Shown: positions 18,901 to 25,508 of the stretch, in pieces | Position numbering within the stretch: position 1 is the stretch's first letter | Layout of the letters: the number at the start of each line of letters is the position of its first letter | DNA from: [Candidatus Thermochlorobacteriaceae] bacterium GBChlB | Lineage (GTDB): Bacteria; Bacteroidota; Chlorobiia; Chlorobiales; Thermochlorobacteraceae | NCBI GenBank assembly: GCA_000724175.1 | Contig: JPGV01000023.1 | Span: forward strand, 1-64,000 | DNA: 64,000 nt | Direction of reading: 5' to 3' | Program-made: the position numbers and the translations under genes | Notes under the pieces: generated by a model | Database searches by the model: none | Told to the model about the DNA's origin: nothing | Seen by the model: only the letters and a program-made list of their open reading frames with translations

Positions 18901-21900
18901 TTTCTTTTTTGACTTCGACGTAGAGACCTGCGCTTGCTTTGGTGCCTTGACTTCTTTCGGCTTTTCAAACGCGCTGGGTTTCAAGATAACGCCGACGCCG
19001 ACCCTTTTGTAATCCTCGAGCAGGTACTTCGTCAAGCGGTGCAAACTCTCGCTCGCGGAAATGCCAGCGAACTTTTGATTATCCTTTGTGAGCTTTTCAT
19101 AACGCTCGATCGCTTTATTGAACTCGGTTTTCGCGTCGTCGATTCTTCCGCGCTCCTCGAGAAATTCGCCGCGTTTGAAGTAGGCGGTAACGCTGCGCGG
19201 TTTAGTTACGAATTTATCGGCGTAAGCACCGTAGGCTTCAAAGATGCCTTCGGTCTGACCAGACTTTTCGTTCAAACTGATTTTGTTGAACGCCACTGCG
19301 TCGCCGCGCCTCGTCGTGTCGAATCTGGCCAAATACTTGTCCGATGTCCGAATGGCTTCTTTCCAGTTCTGCGCTTCTTCGCGGGCGCGAATAGCACGGT
19401 AAAGCGCGTCTTCGCCTACATCGACCGAGTCTTGCCCATACACGTCGTAGATGCGCTCCAACGAGCCGGCCAGTCTATCGTAGTCTTTTGCAGTTTCGTA
19501 AGCGTATGTGATGCCCTTGAGCGCCTTGATTTTGTAGTTTGGGTCATTGGCATTCTCGAAGAGGTAGTTATTGACGCGCACGGCGTCGTCCGTTTTGCCT
19601 GCTTTTACATAATAGAACGCGGAGTTCTCGGCGGCTTTATCGGCATATTCCCACTTTGGAACTTCTTTCGTGATACGCTCATACTCTTTAGCCGCAGCCA
19701 GCCAGTTTTGCTTCTTGACATAGAACTGTCCTTTTTGGTCAATCGATGCGCCGACCATGCCGTAAGCGTATTTCCGACGGTCAGGGTCTTTCGGGTCGGT
19801 GGTTCTTGGACCGAAGTAAATTGCTTTTGCTATCTGCTCACTGCGGTTATAGTCTTTTTCATTGTATGCGTTGGCGGCGAGATTGATGAGCGTTCCGGGA
19901 AAAATTTCCTGAATTGGATAAAACTGCACCAAGCGCGAGTTAACCTCCTTGTATTCGTCGACATAGCCTTTGCCGATGTAGAAATCCGCCAGCGACTTAA
20001 TACCATTGACCGAAATCGAGTCGTGCGGGAACAATCGGATGTAGGCATCAACGACATCAATGAATTGCTTCTCGTCGCTGTCGAGCGAATCTGGTTTTCC
20101 TGAAAAACGCGCCAGCGTATCGAGACCGGGCTGATAAAACCCGATTTTTCTGCTGCGCGCCACGGAGTCGACGATGGCGTAGGCGTTACTAATGGCTTCT
20201 TTGCGATGGAAATCCCATGCAAAATTCTTGGCAACGTCTAAATAGCCTGCCAGCGATTCTTTTGGTCGGTTTAGTTTTAAATCCAATACCAGCGAGCGCT
20301 GAAATAGCGCGAAGTAGGCTGCCGAATCGTAGCGCGAGAAGATTTTTGTAAAGTTATCGACGTCTTGAACGAACTGTTCATAGAACACATTCGCGCGTTT
20401 TCTGTTCGGCACTTCGGCTTTCAGATAGTCGCGGTCGAAGGGCAGCGGTTGCGAGCCGTCTAAGAGCTGCGCGTAGGACAGCCCATATTCGATATTCTTA
20501 AACAGCGCGATTTTTGAGATGCTGTCCGCATAGACAAGTGTATTTGGGTCGAAGCCTGCGGGATAGACGCTTTGCTCCTCAAACGGAAGCGGAATGCCTA
20601 AGTTTTGGCTCTCAATGCGCCGCCGCATATCATTGAACCACTTGCTATTGCGCCCGTAGGTGTAAAAGAGATTCTTGCGCTCTTCATAGAGTTTCTGCTC
20701 GGTGGCTTCTTTGTCTCTGCCTTGCTTTTCGCCGTTGAGCGTGATGAGTTCAAGTTGCTTGATGACTTTATCGGCGACAAACGGCGCGCGTTCATAGTTC
20801 GGGAAACGATGCAGCAATGCTGTCCACACCAAGTTGATTTGCTCAGGATTCTCAAGCAGTTCTTCATACTTTCTGCCGACTTGTTCATAGACAAGCGGCG
20901 CATAGCGGCGCGGGCGCGGCAGTTTTGAAAAAAAGTTCTCCACAAGCTCAACAGCAACCTTACTGCGGTCGACGCTGTTTTGAATTTCAATGAACGACGC
21001 GGCGATATACTCAATCGCCTCGTTCTTCATATCGGGACGGATGTAGTCAGGCATGATTCTGCCTGCAAAGAGTTCCTCTGCCTGCTCGATATCGTCGACG
21101 AGTTGAGTAAAGTAGGTGATAGCTTCCTGATAGTTCGCCAGTCGGAAATAGCACCACCCTAACTTGTAAATCGCTTGATTGAAATACTCAGAACGCTTGC
21201 CGTTCTTTGTAATGAGGTCAAGCACCTTTCGGTAATAAGGTATTGATTCGCGCGTTTTTACGGGCTGCTCTCTTGCAAAGAAGAGATATTCTCCGATGAG
21301 CATGTAGCTATCAATGGTGTAGCGGCTGTCGGGGTATTTTCTCGTCAACTGTTGCAATAGCGAGATAGCCTCTTCGCGTTTTTGACGAATGTCCGCCTGC
21401 GAGAGTTTTTTCAGAGCGCGATAATCACCGTAGCGCTCGCCCAGAATAAACGCCTTGTTGTAAAGTGCGTCAGCCACGTAAGGGCTTTCGGGCATTTCAT
21501 TGATGATGCGGTCGTAGAGCGCAATCACCAAATCGAGTTTCGGGTCGGGCGGAATTGGTCGTCCCGGCGGCTCTTGCGGTCTGCCTACGCCTGATGTGTC
21601 GTTTCTGGCAAATGCAATAGAATCGTAAGTGGCCAACGCAATCGAGTAGTTCTCATACTCTTTGCTCGTGAGGTATTTCCGCAGTTCTTCCGTGTAGATG
21701 GAATACTTGCCGTAAAATTCGTCGGTGTGTTTTTCGTAGAGCAGGTCGGCATGGCGAATGGCGATTTCGTCCAGCACTTTGCTGTCGGAGAAGACTTTCA
21801 AAAACTGTTCGCCGACATCTAAGCCGATTTCAGTAATGTTTCGTTTTTGCGCTTTGCTTTTCTCTAATTTTTTTTCATACTCGTTCAGAATCACCTGAAT

Positions 21901-22176
21901 CTGCGGGACGGTGAAATTCGAGAAGATGTTGTCGGTTGTCGGGTCGCCAGTTCTCGCAGTCATTACGTTTCGCGGAATGAGCCGTGCAATACCGACCAAG
22001 CGGTCTTGCGCGTTTCGCACTTCGGCGGTATCAATGCGCTCGTGCATCTTATGCGTTGTAGCTTTCGCTCTGGCTTTGGCGAACAAGGGTTGAGGAGTTT
22101 GCGCAGCAACGAACAGCAGCACCGCGCAAGCAAGGAGTTGCAACAGCAAGGAACAGCTCTGTGTGTTTCTACTCAT
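15922..22176 (-). CDS. Giant exported TPR protein with OmpA-like, BON and beta-sandwich C-terminal regions
   Basis: The protein has about 2084 residues. A signal peptide (LLLQLLACAVLLFVAAQ) leads into roughly 1050 residues of TPR-like helices, for example PESPYVADALYNKAFILGE and FNQAIYKLGWCYFRLANYQEAI. A Lys/Ala/Gln/Pro-rich linker near 1075-1115 separates these from a second helical region to about 1600. A Pro/Glu/Lys linker with a repeated GEVKKD motif lies near 1690-1730. An OmpA/MotB-like region follows (about 1735-1860, with IAFDSTGSKIVSGAESLDSL), then a BON-like domain (about 1885-1945, with GAVTLSGEVADDAAK). A galactose-binding-like beta-sandwich (about 1950-2055, YVYFRKEFDFKGAKEIAQIAL) and a basic helix end the protein. 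It lies downstream of the AgmX-like gene and upstream of the small exported protein. Envelope scaffold function is inferred. ATG at 22176 is preferred to TTG at 22182. Confidence 0.85.
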   Translation of the reverse strand: MSRNTQSCSLLLQLLACAVLLFVAAQTPQPLFAKARAKATTHKMHERIDTAEVRNAQDRLVGIARLIPRNVMTARTGDPTTDNIFSNFTVPQIQVILNEYEKKLEKSKAQKRNITEIGLDVGEQFLKVFSDSKVLDEIAIRHADLLYEKHTDEFYGKYSIYTEELRKYLTSKEYENYSIALATYDSIAFARNDTSGVGRPQEPPGRPIPPDPKLDLVIALYDRIINEMPESPYVADALYNKAFILGERYGDYRALKKLSQADIRQKREEAISLLQQLTRKYPDSRYTIDSYMLIGEYLFFAREQPVKTRESIPYYRKVLDLITKNGKRSEYFNQAIYKLGWCYFRLANYQEAITYFTQLVDDIEQAEELFAGRIMPDYIRPDMKNEAIEYIAASFIEIQNSVDRSKVAVELVENFFSKLPRPRRYAPLVYEQVGRKYEELLENPEQINLVWTALLHRFPNYERAPFVADKVIKQLELITLNGEKQGRDKEATEQKLYEERKNLFYTYGRNSKWFNDMRRRIESQNLGIPLPFEEQSVYPAGFDPNTLVYADSISKIALFKNIEYGLSYAQLLDGSQPLPFDRDYLKAEVPNRKRANVFYEQFVQDVDNFTKIFSRYDSAAYFALFQRSLVLDLKLNRPKESLAGYLDVAKNFAWDFHRKEAISNAYAIVDSVARSRKIGFYQPGLDTLARFSGKPDSLDSDEKQFIDVVDAYIRLFPHDSISVNGIKSLADFYIGKGYVDEYKEVNSRLVQFYPIQEIFPGTLINLAANAYNEKDYNRSEQIAKAIYFGPRTTDPKDPDRRKYAYGMVGASIDQKGQFYVKKQNWLAAAKEYERITKEVPKWEYADKAAENSAFYYVKAGKTDDAVRVNNYLFENANDPNYKIKALKGITYAYETAKDYDRLAGSLERIYDVYGQDSVDVGEDALYRAIRAREEAQNWKEAIRTSDKYLARFDTTRRGDAVAFNKISLNEKSGQTEGIFEAYGAYADKFVTKPRSVTAYFKRGEFLEERGRIDDAKTEFNKAIERYEKLTKDNQKFAGISASESLHRLTKYLLEDYKRVGVGVILKPSAFEKPKEVKAPKQAQVSTSKSKKKTTQAQPAKQQAQKLPAKPKPKDVEYDTLAKYPLKRKMEKNILELAKLGGYRTIEAFYNAGFISEDLADKFSRVPDTLDKVTDRQGRKIIDAKLSVNKVQAYTDAAFYYERAGGDYAFTFKQLTKAREDFLKPIAPEDSAKATKLSSYNDSITAVLGTIVSSAGKIENAQRGEEVLAQLVPPTEKWISKNGIRDGRDVPDEVFVTTLDAVTEKAKSKISEMYFKAGQVNEKSVYTYLNTGADEKQKTLSSKFGKGKKSVTVFLGDVAELIALGQIASRFVRPAAEQAISTYRRGIDRSNELGLKNEYVEKSRLAIIDLATKAVDRSDSLARAANTLFDQYDAGYRRKLDSLTKQPAASDVIDFTVRTSKMNFIIKSGYELTLSAIVEYLNAYEILKKAGAPENKINEVATRASKFLYDMGEGNRQRGAALEQLVKDWDKLGNSEKFWYTEFGALKYDPIAKLYKQSAQAILTEAVTLISDYDIKDENTTKALFAYTKIDPSVLKLLPELKTEITIQSGSDWTVAESIEPGKEYDWFKRDYSSPNFKGVVENDETRQISYLTKITDTTFARKEVSARAIWYEKATPIVEQAPPPPAPKNEPVKKDSAGVAPQDGEVKKDGEPQGGEVKKDTVGAVEPPKPVINYLSVGEVISTNIAFDSTGSKIVSGAESLDSLVAKFKEDSKLVMEVNASRVGLSDKDAKKTVPKRVTEIINLLKGKGVKAAQLKAGKSTTDTVTTLKVTKSGKKTGVLELNGQKNLTHQSKRIFNAVVLEQHFAQSGKKLSKKDADLKKAVEAAISTFVGATVSDVKNGAVTLSGEVADDAAKSGAEAAAKAVKNVKSVVNNLTVKPPAPVAQGPKRPDYVYFRKEFDFKGAKEIAQIALASDFPFDSLEVYVNDTQVGSDKVRLFKNLVPEDSTLDNTQMLLDVSDFVVEGKNLLAIRAPGTLQKGAGLKVVFNLSYFGDIKDDDLKKLIQVLVEKRKKAQKEIKKEVDVK

Positions 22177-22261
22177 TTTCAAGCGTTTCTTATCCGTGTT
22201 GATTTTTTAGATTCGCGCGTTAAAAACCTTTCAAAATAGTATCACAGACGACGAGCATTCA

Positions 22262-22293
22262 CGGAAAGGGAAGACGATTGGTCTTCCCCTTTT
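22262..22293 (-). terminator. Hairpin between AgmX-like and giant TPR genes
   Basis: GGGAAGAC and GTCTTCCC form an 8-bp stem with a 5-base loop inside the 198-base gap between the two genes. The T run is short on both strands (three on the minus strand, four on the plus). It may reduce rather than stop transcription into the giant gene, or act in mRNA processing. Confidence 0.5.
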
Positions 22294-22374
22294 GCCACTC
22301 AGCCAGTTTTGACGATTGCGGTTTGCTCACGGTCGTATTTCGATGGCAATACGCTCTTGCCAGCGCGCCAGTGT

Positions 22375-23382
22375 CTATCCGTTGTCGTCGGAGAAGTTAT
22401 ACGGAATGTCAACTTGTTGAATTGCTCCAGTGTTTACCGCTGAGAACTTCATGCGGCGCATTTTCGCTTGGACGCAGCGTTTCATATTGTCGTTGGCAAT
22501 GGAGGCTTTTGCCACTTGAACATCTCTGACTGCGCCGTCAGGGCCGATTAGGACGCGCATGACAATTTCGCCTTTGAGATTTGGGTCTCCGCCTTTGGCT
22601 TCCACATAGCAGCCGTAGATGGCCGCGTTGTTGGATTTGACGACCGCCATGATTTCTTCGCGGGTGCGTCCGCCCGCGCCGACATTCATTTTTTGGAAGT
22701 TGGTGTTGATGGCGAGTTTGCCCGTTCTACCAATTCCCAGACCGCCGCCGCCGCCGCCGCCGAGCCCGCCTCTGCCGCCGGGGCCACCGAGACCACCGCC
22801 CGCGCCGCTTCCTGCGCCGAAGCCAATTCCTTCACCTGTGCCACCGAGACCTGCAGCACCGAGTCCGCCGACGCCTGAGAGTCCTCTAAGTCCGCCGCCC
22901 GCACCAGAACTGCTTAATAAACCAGACGCATCGCCTGTTGCGCCTTCGGTCGGTGTCGGAAGTCCGCTTGATTCGCCGAACACACCACCAGAGAGTGCTT
23001 CCGCCAAAGCGCTTTCAACGGCTGACGCTGCGCCAGAGGCAACAGCTTCACGAGCTGCTGCCGTGCTCACATCTGCGCCTGCAATATCGCTGCTTGCGCC
23101 AGATTGGCTCGCAATTTCTTGCTGTTGAACTTCGGTTGGTGGCGGCGGCGGAACAGCCGTAACATCAATGACAACTTTCGGTTTTTCCTTCACTACGACG
23201 CCCGATGCCAGTTGCGCGTTGATGTAATACGACCCCAACATTGAGGCAAATAAAGCCACGGCAACGATAAGCCCAATGGTCATGCGCTTTTGATATTCCT
23301 CGCGGATTTTGTAGGCAAACGGTTTCTCCGCATACCACCGCAAGGCAACCTGTGCGCCGAGTTCTGACGACCTCGTTTTCAT
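22375..23382 (-). CDS. AgmX/PglI C-terminal domain (TonB-like) energy-transducer protein
   Basis: The protein has 335 residues. A cytoplasmic N-terminal part of about 35 residues is followed by one membrane helix (MTIGLIVAVALFASMLGSYYI). Next comes a proline-rich start of the periplasmic region (VPPPPPTEV), then about 110 residues very rich in Gly, Ala and Ser. The C-terminal 110 residues match the AgmX/PglI C domain: REEIMAVVKSNNAAIYGCYVEAK, IVMRVLIGPDGAVRDVQVAK, MKRCVQAKMRRMKF. The plan is that of TonB or GltJ, which carry force from an ExbB/ExbD-type complex across the periplasm. The two cysteines of this domain are present and may pair. An AGGAGA ribosome site lies upstream of the ATG. 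It follows the two ExbD genes. Confidence 0.88.
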   Translation of the reverse strand: MKTRSSELGAQVALRWYAEKPFAYKIREEYQKRMTIGLIVAVALFASMLGSYYINAQLASGVVVKEKPKVVIDVTAVPPPPPTEVQQQEIASQSGASSDIAGADVSTAAAREAVASGAASAVESALAEALSGGVFGESSGLPTPTEGATGDASGLLSSSGAGGGLRGLSGVGGLGAAGLGGTGEGIGFGAGSGAGGGLGGPGGRGGLGGGGGGGLGIGRTGKLAINTNFQKMNVGAGGRTREEIMAVVKSNNAAIYGCYVEAKGGDPNLKGEIVMRVLIGPDGAVRDVQVAKASIANDNMKRCVQAKMRRMKFSAVNTGAIQQVDIPYNFSDDNG

Positions 23383-23441
23383 GATGTGTTTCTCCTGTTT
23401 GTATCGGAATTTCTATGTCTTTTCTCTGTCTTTGAACTACT

Positions 23442-24026
23442 TCACTTCTTTTCCAACGCAGCCAACTTTTCGCTTTCGTCAGCCTTCAGTTCAACTGTCG
23501 CCCACTTTGTAACGCCGCCGTCAAAAATTTCATTCAGCGTCTCAATCATGGTATCGTATTTCGTTTCTCGGTCAATTTTGACGACCGTGACAATGTCGGA
23601 CTTCTTTGCATTTTCGGGGTCGTCTATCACCGCCTTGCGATAATTTGCTACTTGCTTCCTCACGTCTTCAAACTTGACTCTTTGAGGTTCATTGTTCGGC
23701 CCCTCCAAGCCTCGGTGCATAAAAACTGCGCCTGTTTTGCTGATTTGAATCGTCAACACGAACTTAGGATTCACGGGCGTCGACTTACCGCTTCCGTCAT
23801 TCTTTTCAGGCAACCCCATTTGAAAGACGTTCGGCTTTGCAAACGACGTTGTCAGCATAAAAAAGGTAAGCAGCAAAAACGCGATGTCCACCATCGGTGC
23901 AAGGTCGACGTGTGATGTTTCATCGCTCTTCTCGTTGTATTTTTTAACTTTTCTGGCTTGCGCGTTGCTTTTGCCCTCGCGCATTTTATGTTTCACCTCG
24001 CGTCCTTTTTGTTCTGCGCCGCTCAT
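23442..24026 (-). CDS. ExbD/TolR family protein (second copy)
   Basis: The protein has 194 residues. A basic cytoplasmic N-terminus leads into the helix VDLAPMVDIAFLLLTFFMLTT, whose aspartate (in the MVDI segment) is the proton-carrying residue of this family. The periplasmic domain (FVLTIQISKTGAVFMHRG, then IVTVVKIDRETKYDTMIETLNEIFDGGV) is ExbD-like. The N-terminal tail of about 40 residues is longer and more charged than in Escherichia coli ExbD. It lies 28 bases after the first ExbD gene and 59 bases before the AgmX-like gene, so the stator complex may contain two different ExbD chains. Confidence 0.92.
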   Translation of the reverse strand: MSGAEQKGREVKHKMREGKSNAQARKVKKYNEKSDETSHVDLAPMVDIAFLLLTFFMLTTSFAKPNVFQMGLPEKNDGSGKSTPVNPKFVLTIQISKTGAVFMHRGLEGPNNEPQRVKFEDVRKQVANYRKAVIDDPENAKKSDIVTVVKIDRETKYDTMIETLNEIFDGGVTKWATVELKADESEKLAALEKK

Positions 24027-24054
24027 ATTTTTTTCGCGTTTGAGAGTTATCGAG

Positions 24055-24555
24055 TTACTTTTCCATTTGGGTAATCATCTGCACGTTGTCGAATTTGACT
24101 TTCTTCATCGTGAGCATGATTTCGTTAACCACATAAAACTTCGCGTTTTTGTCCGCCTTGAGCACAATCACTTGGCTGGGGTCGGCTTGTCGCGCCCGCA
24201 AGAGAATTTCAGGCATCTCTTTACGCCAATCTTTGAGTTCAATGCCTTTCGTGCCTGCCGCGTCTTTGCTGTACGGTGTGCCTTCGAAGGCTATCACGCG
24301 GGTTTTGTATTCGTCCATATTGACAACGACGCGCGTGTTGCCTTTGTCCGAACTGTCGCTGACAACAACGGTTACAAATTTTTTCTGCGGCTCTTTTTGA
24401 GCCGAGTTGGACGACGGCACTTCGACCTTTACTTCTTCATTGGTTCTGAATACGGTCGTCATCATAAAAAAGGTCAGGAGCAAAAATGCAATATCGACGA
24501 GCGGTGCAAGGTCTACTTCGTCGCCGCCGTGCATGAAGAATCCAAAAAAATTCAT
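24055..24555 (-). CDS. ExbD/TolR family protein (first copy)
   Basis: The protein has 166 residues from the ATG at 24555; a GTG at 24597 would add 14. The single membrane helix EVDLAPLVDIAFLLLTFFMMTT contains the conserved proton-path aspartate. The periplasmic part ends with IVLKADKNAKFYVVNEIMLTMKKVKFDNVQMIT, typical of ExbD. An inserted stretch around YSKDAAGTKGIELKDWRKEMP is absent from the second copy, so the two are not recent duplicates. Together with the ExbB-like protein upstream it should form a proton-driven stator in the inner membrane. Confidence 0.92.
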   Translation of the reverse strand: MNFFGFFMHGGDEVDLAPLVDIAFLLLTFFMMTTVFRTNEEVKVEVPSSNSAQKEPQKKFVTVVVSDSSDKGNTRVVVNMDEYKTRVIAFEGTPYSKDAAGTKGIELKDWRKEMPEILLRARQADPSQVIVLKADKNAKFYVVNEIMLTMKKVKFDNVQMITQMEK

Positions 24556-24650
24556 AGGTCGTGTCGTCTTGTTGTTTTTAGGTTGAAGGCTCTCCACAAC
24601 GCCATCGGCGGAAAGCCTTCTCGTGGTTTCAGAAAACTGCGACTTTTAAG

Positions 24651-25433
24651 TTAGCTGGCGCGCTCGCGTTCAGAGATAAGGTTTCTGCGCGAAATCGTCA
24701 GCGTTTGAATCACCTCGAAGGCGGCTTCGTCAATGAAGTATGTAAAGTTGTCAATTTCCGCTTTGAAGTAGTTGTATGCGGTTGTTCCAAGGATAGCCGC
24801 GAAGAGACCGCCCGCCGTATTGTAGAGTGCTTCCGAGATAGCACCTGACAGTTTCGCCGGGTCAGGCGTGCCGCCGGTTTCCGCGATGGCGTTGAAGGCG
24901 TTAATCATACCGACCGTCGTTCCCATCAGGCCGATGAGCGTCGAGATGGTGGCAATGGTTTTAATCGGCGTCAAGTTTGTTTCGTATTGCGCCGACTCAA
25001 AGTTTGCCGCTTCGTCAATGGCTTTTTGAACTTCTTGGATTTTCGCGTTAAAGCGCGGTTCGACTTCATCAAGCGAGCGATAGCGTTCCAAGCCGCTCAT
25101 AATCGAGGTCGAGACGGCGCTGTTATGACGCTCACATTTTTGCAGGGCTTCGTTGATAGCACCGCGTTCCAAATCTTGCTTAACGGCTTTGAGCAATTGG
25201 TCTAATTGTCCATTGCCACGCGATTTCTGATACGCCAACACGCGCTCGACGACGACGACAATCAACACGATGATAGCAGACATCAACGAACCGACAATCG
25301 GACCGCCTTCATAGATATTGTGCAACACCGTTCCTTTCGGAGCCGATTTAAAGACTGTGTAATAGACCGTGTATGAGATGATGACTGCGGCGATGATAAT
25401 CGACCACAAAAACAGTTTGTTCTTCTTTGCCAT
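24651..25433 (-). CDS. MotA/TolQ/ExbB proton channel family protein
   Basis: The protein has 260 residues with three membrane regions: residues about 8-28, 45-65 and a long pair near 160-215. The family core is plain: TIATISTLIGLMGTTVGMINAFNAIA, then ISEALYNTAGGLFAAILGTTAYNYF. An extra N-terminal helix stands before the usual first one. Such proteins form a pentamer around two ExbD chains and turn proton flow into motion. A strong GGAGG site lies 7 bases before the ATG, unusual in this window and suggesting good translation. It lies 75 bases after a large TPR gene and begins the ExbB, ExbD, ExbD, AgmX-like series. Confidence 0.93.
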   Translation of the reverse strand: MAKKNKLFLWSIIIAAVIISYTVYYTVFKSAPKGTVLHNIYEGGPIVGSLMSAIIVLIVVVVERVLAYQKSRGNGQLDQLLKAVKQDLERGAINEALQKCERHNSAVSTSIMSGLERYRSLDEVEPRFNAKIQEVQKAIDEAANFESAQYETNLTPIKTIATISTLIGLMGTTVGMINAFNAIAETGGTPDPAKLSGAISEALYNTAGGLFAAILGTTAYNYFKAEIDNFTYFIDEAAFEVIQTLTISRRNLISERERAS

Positions 25434-25508
25434 TTTAAGCCTCCGAGTTAGATTTTATTTGTACGTGGAACTGCGAAATTTAAGAATTAAAACGAGAACT
25501 TCAACTTG

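Noticed and set aside
18934-20103. A 389-codon open frame on the plus strand
   Set aside because: It is antisense to the giant TPR gene, whose codon pattern and domain content are convincing. The plus-strand translation has no family features.
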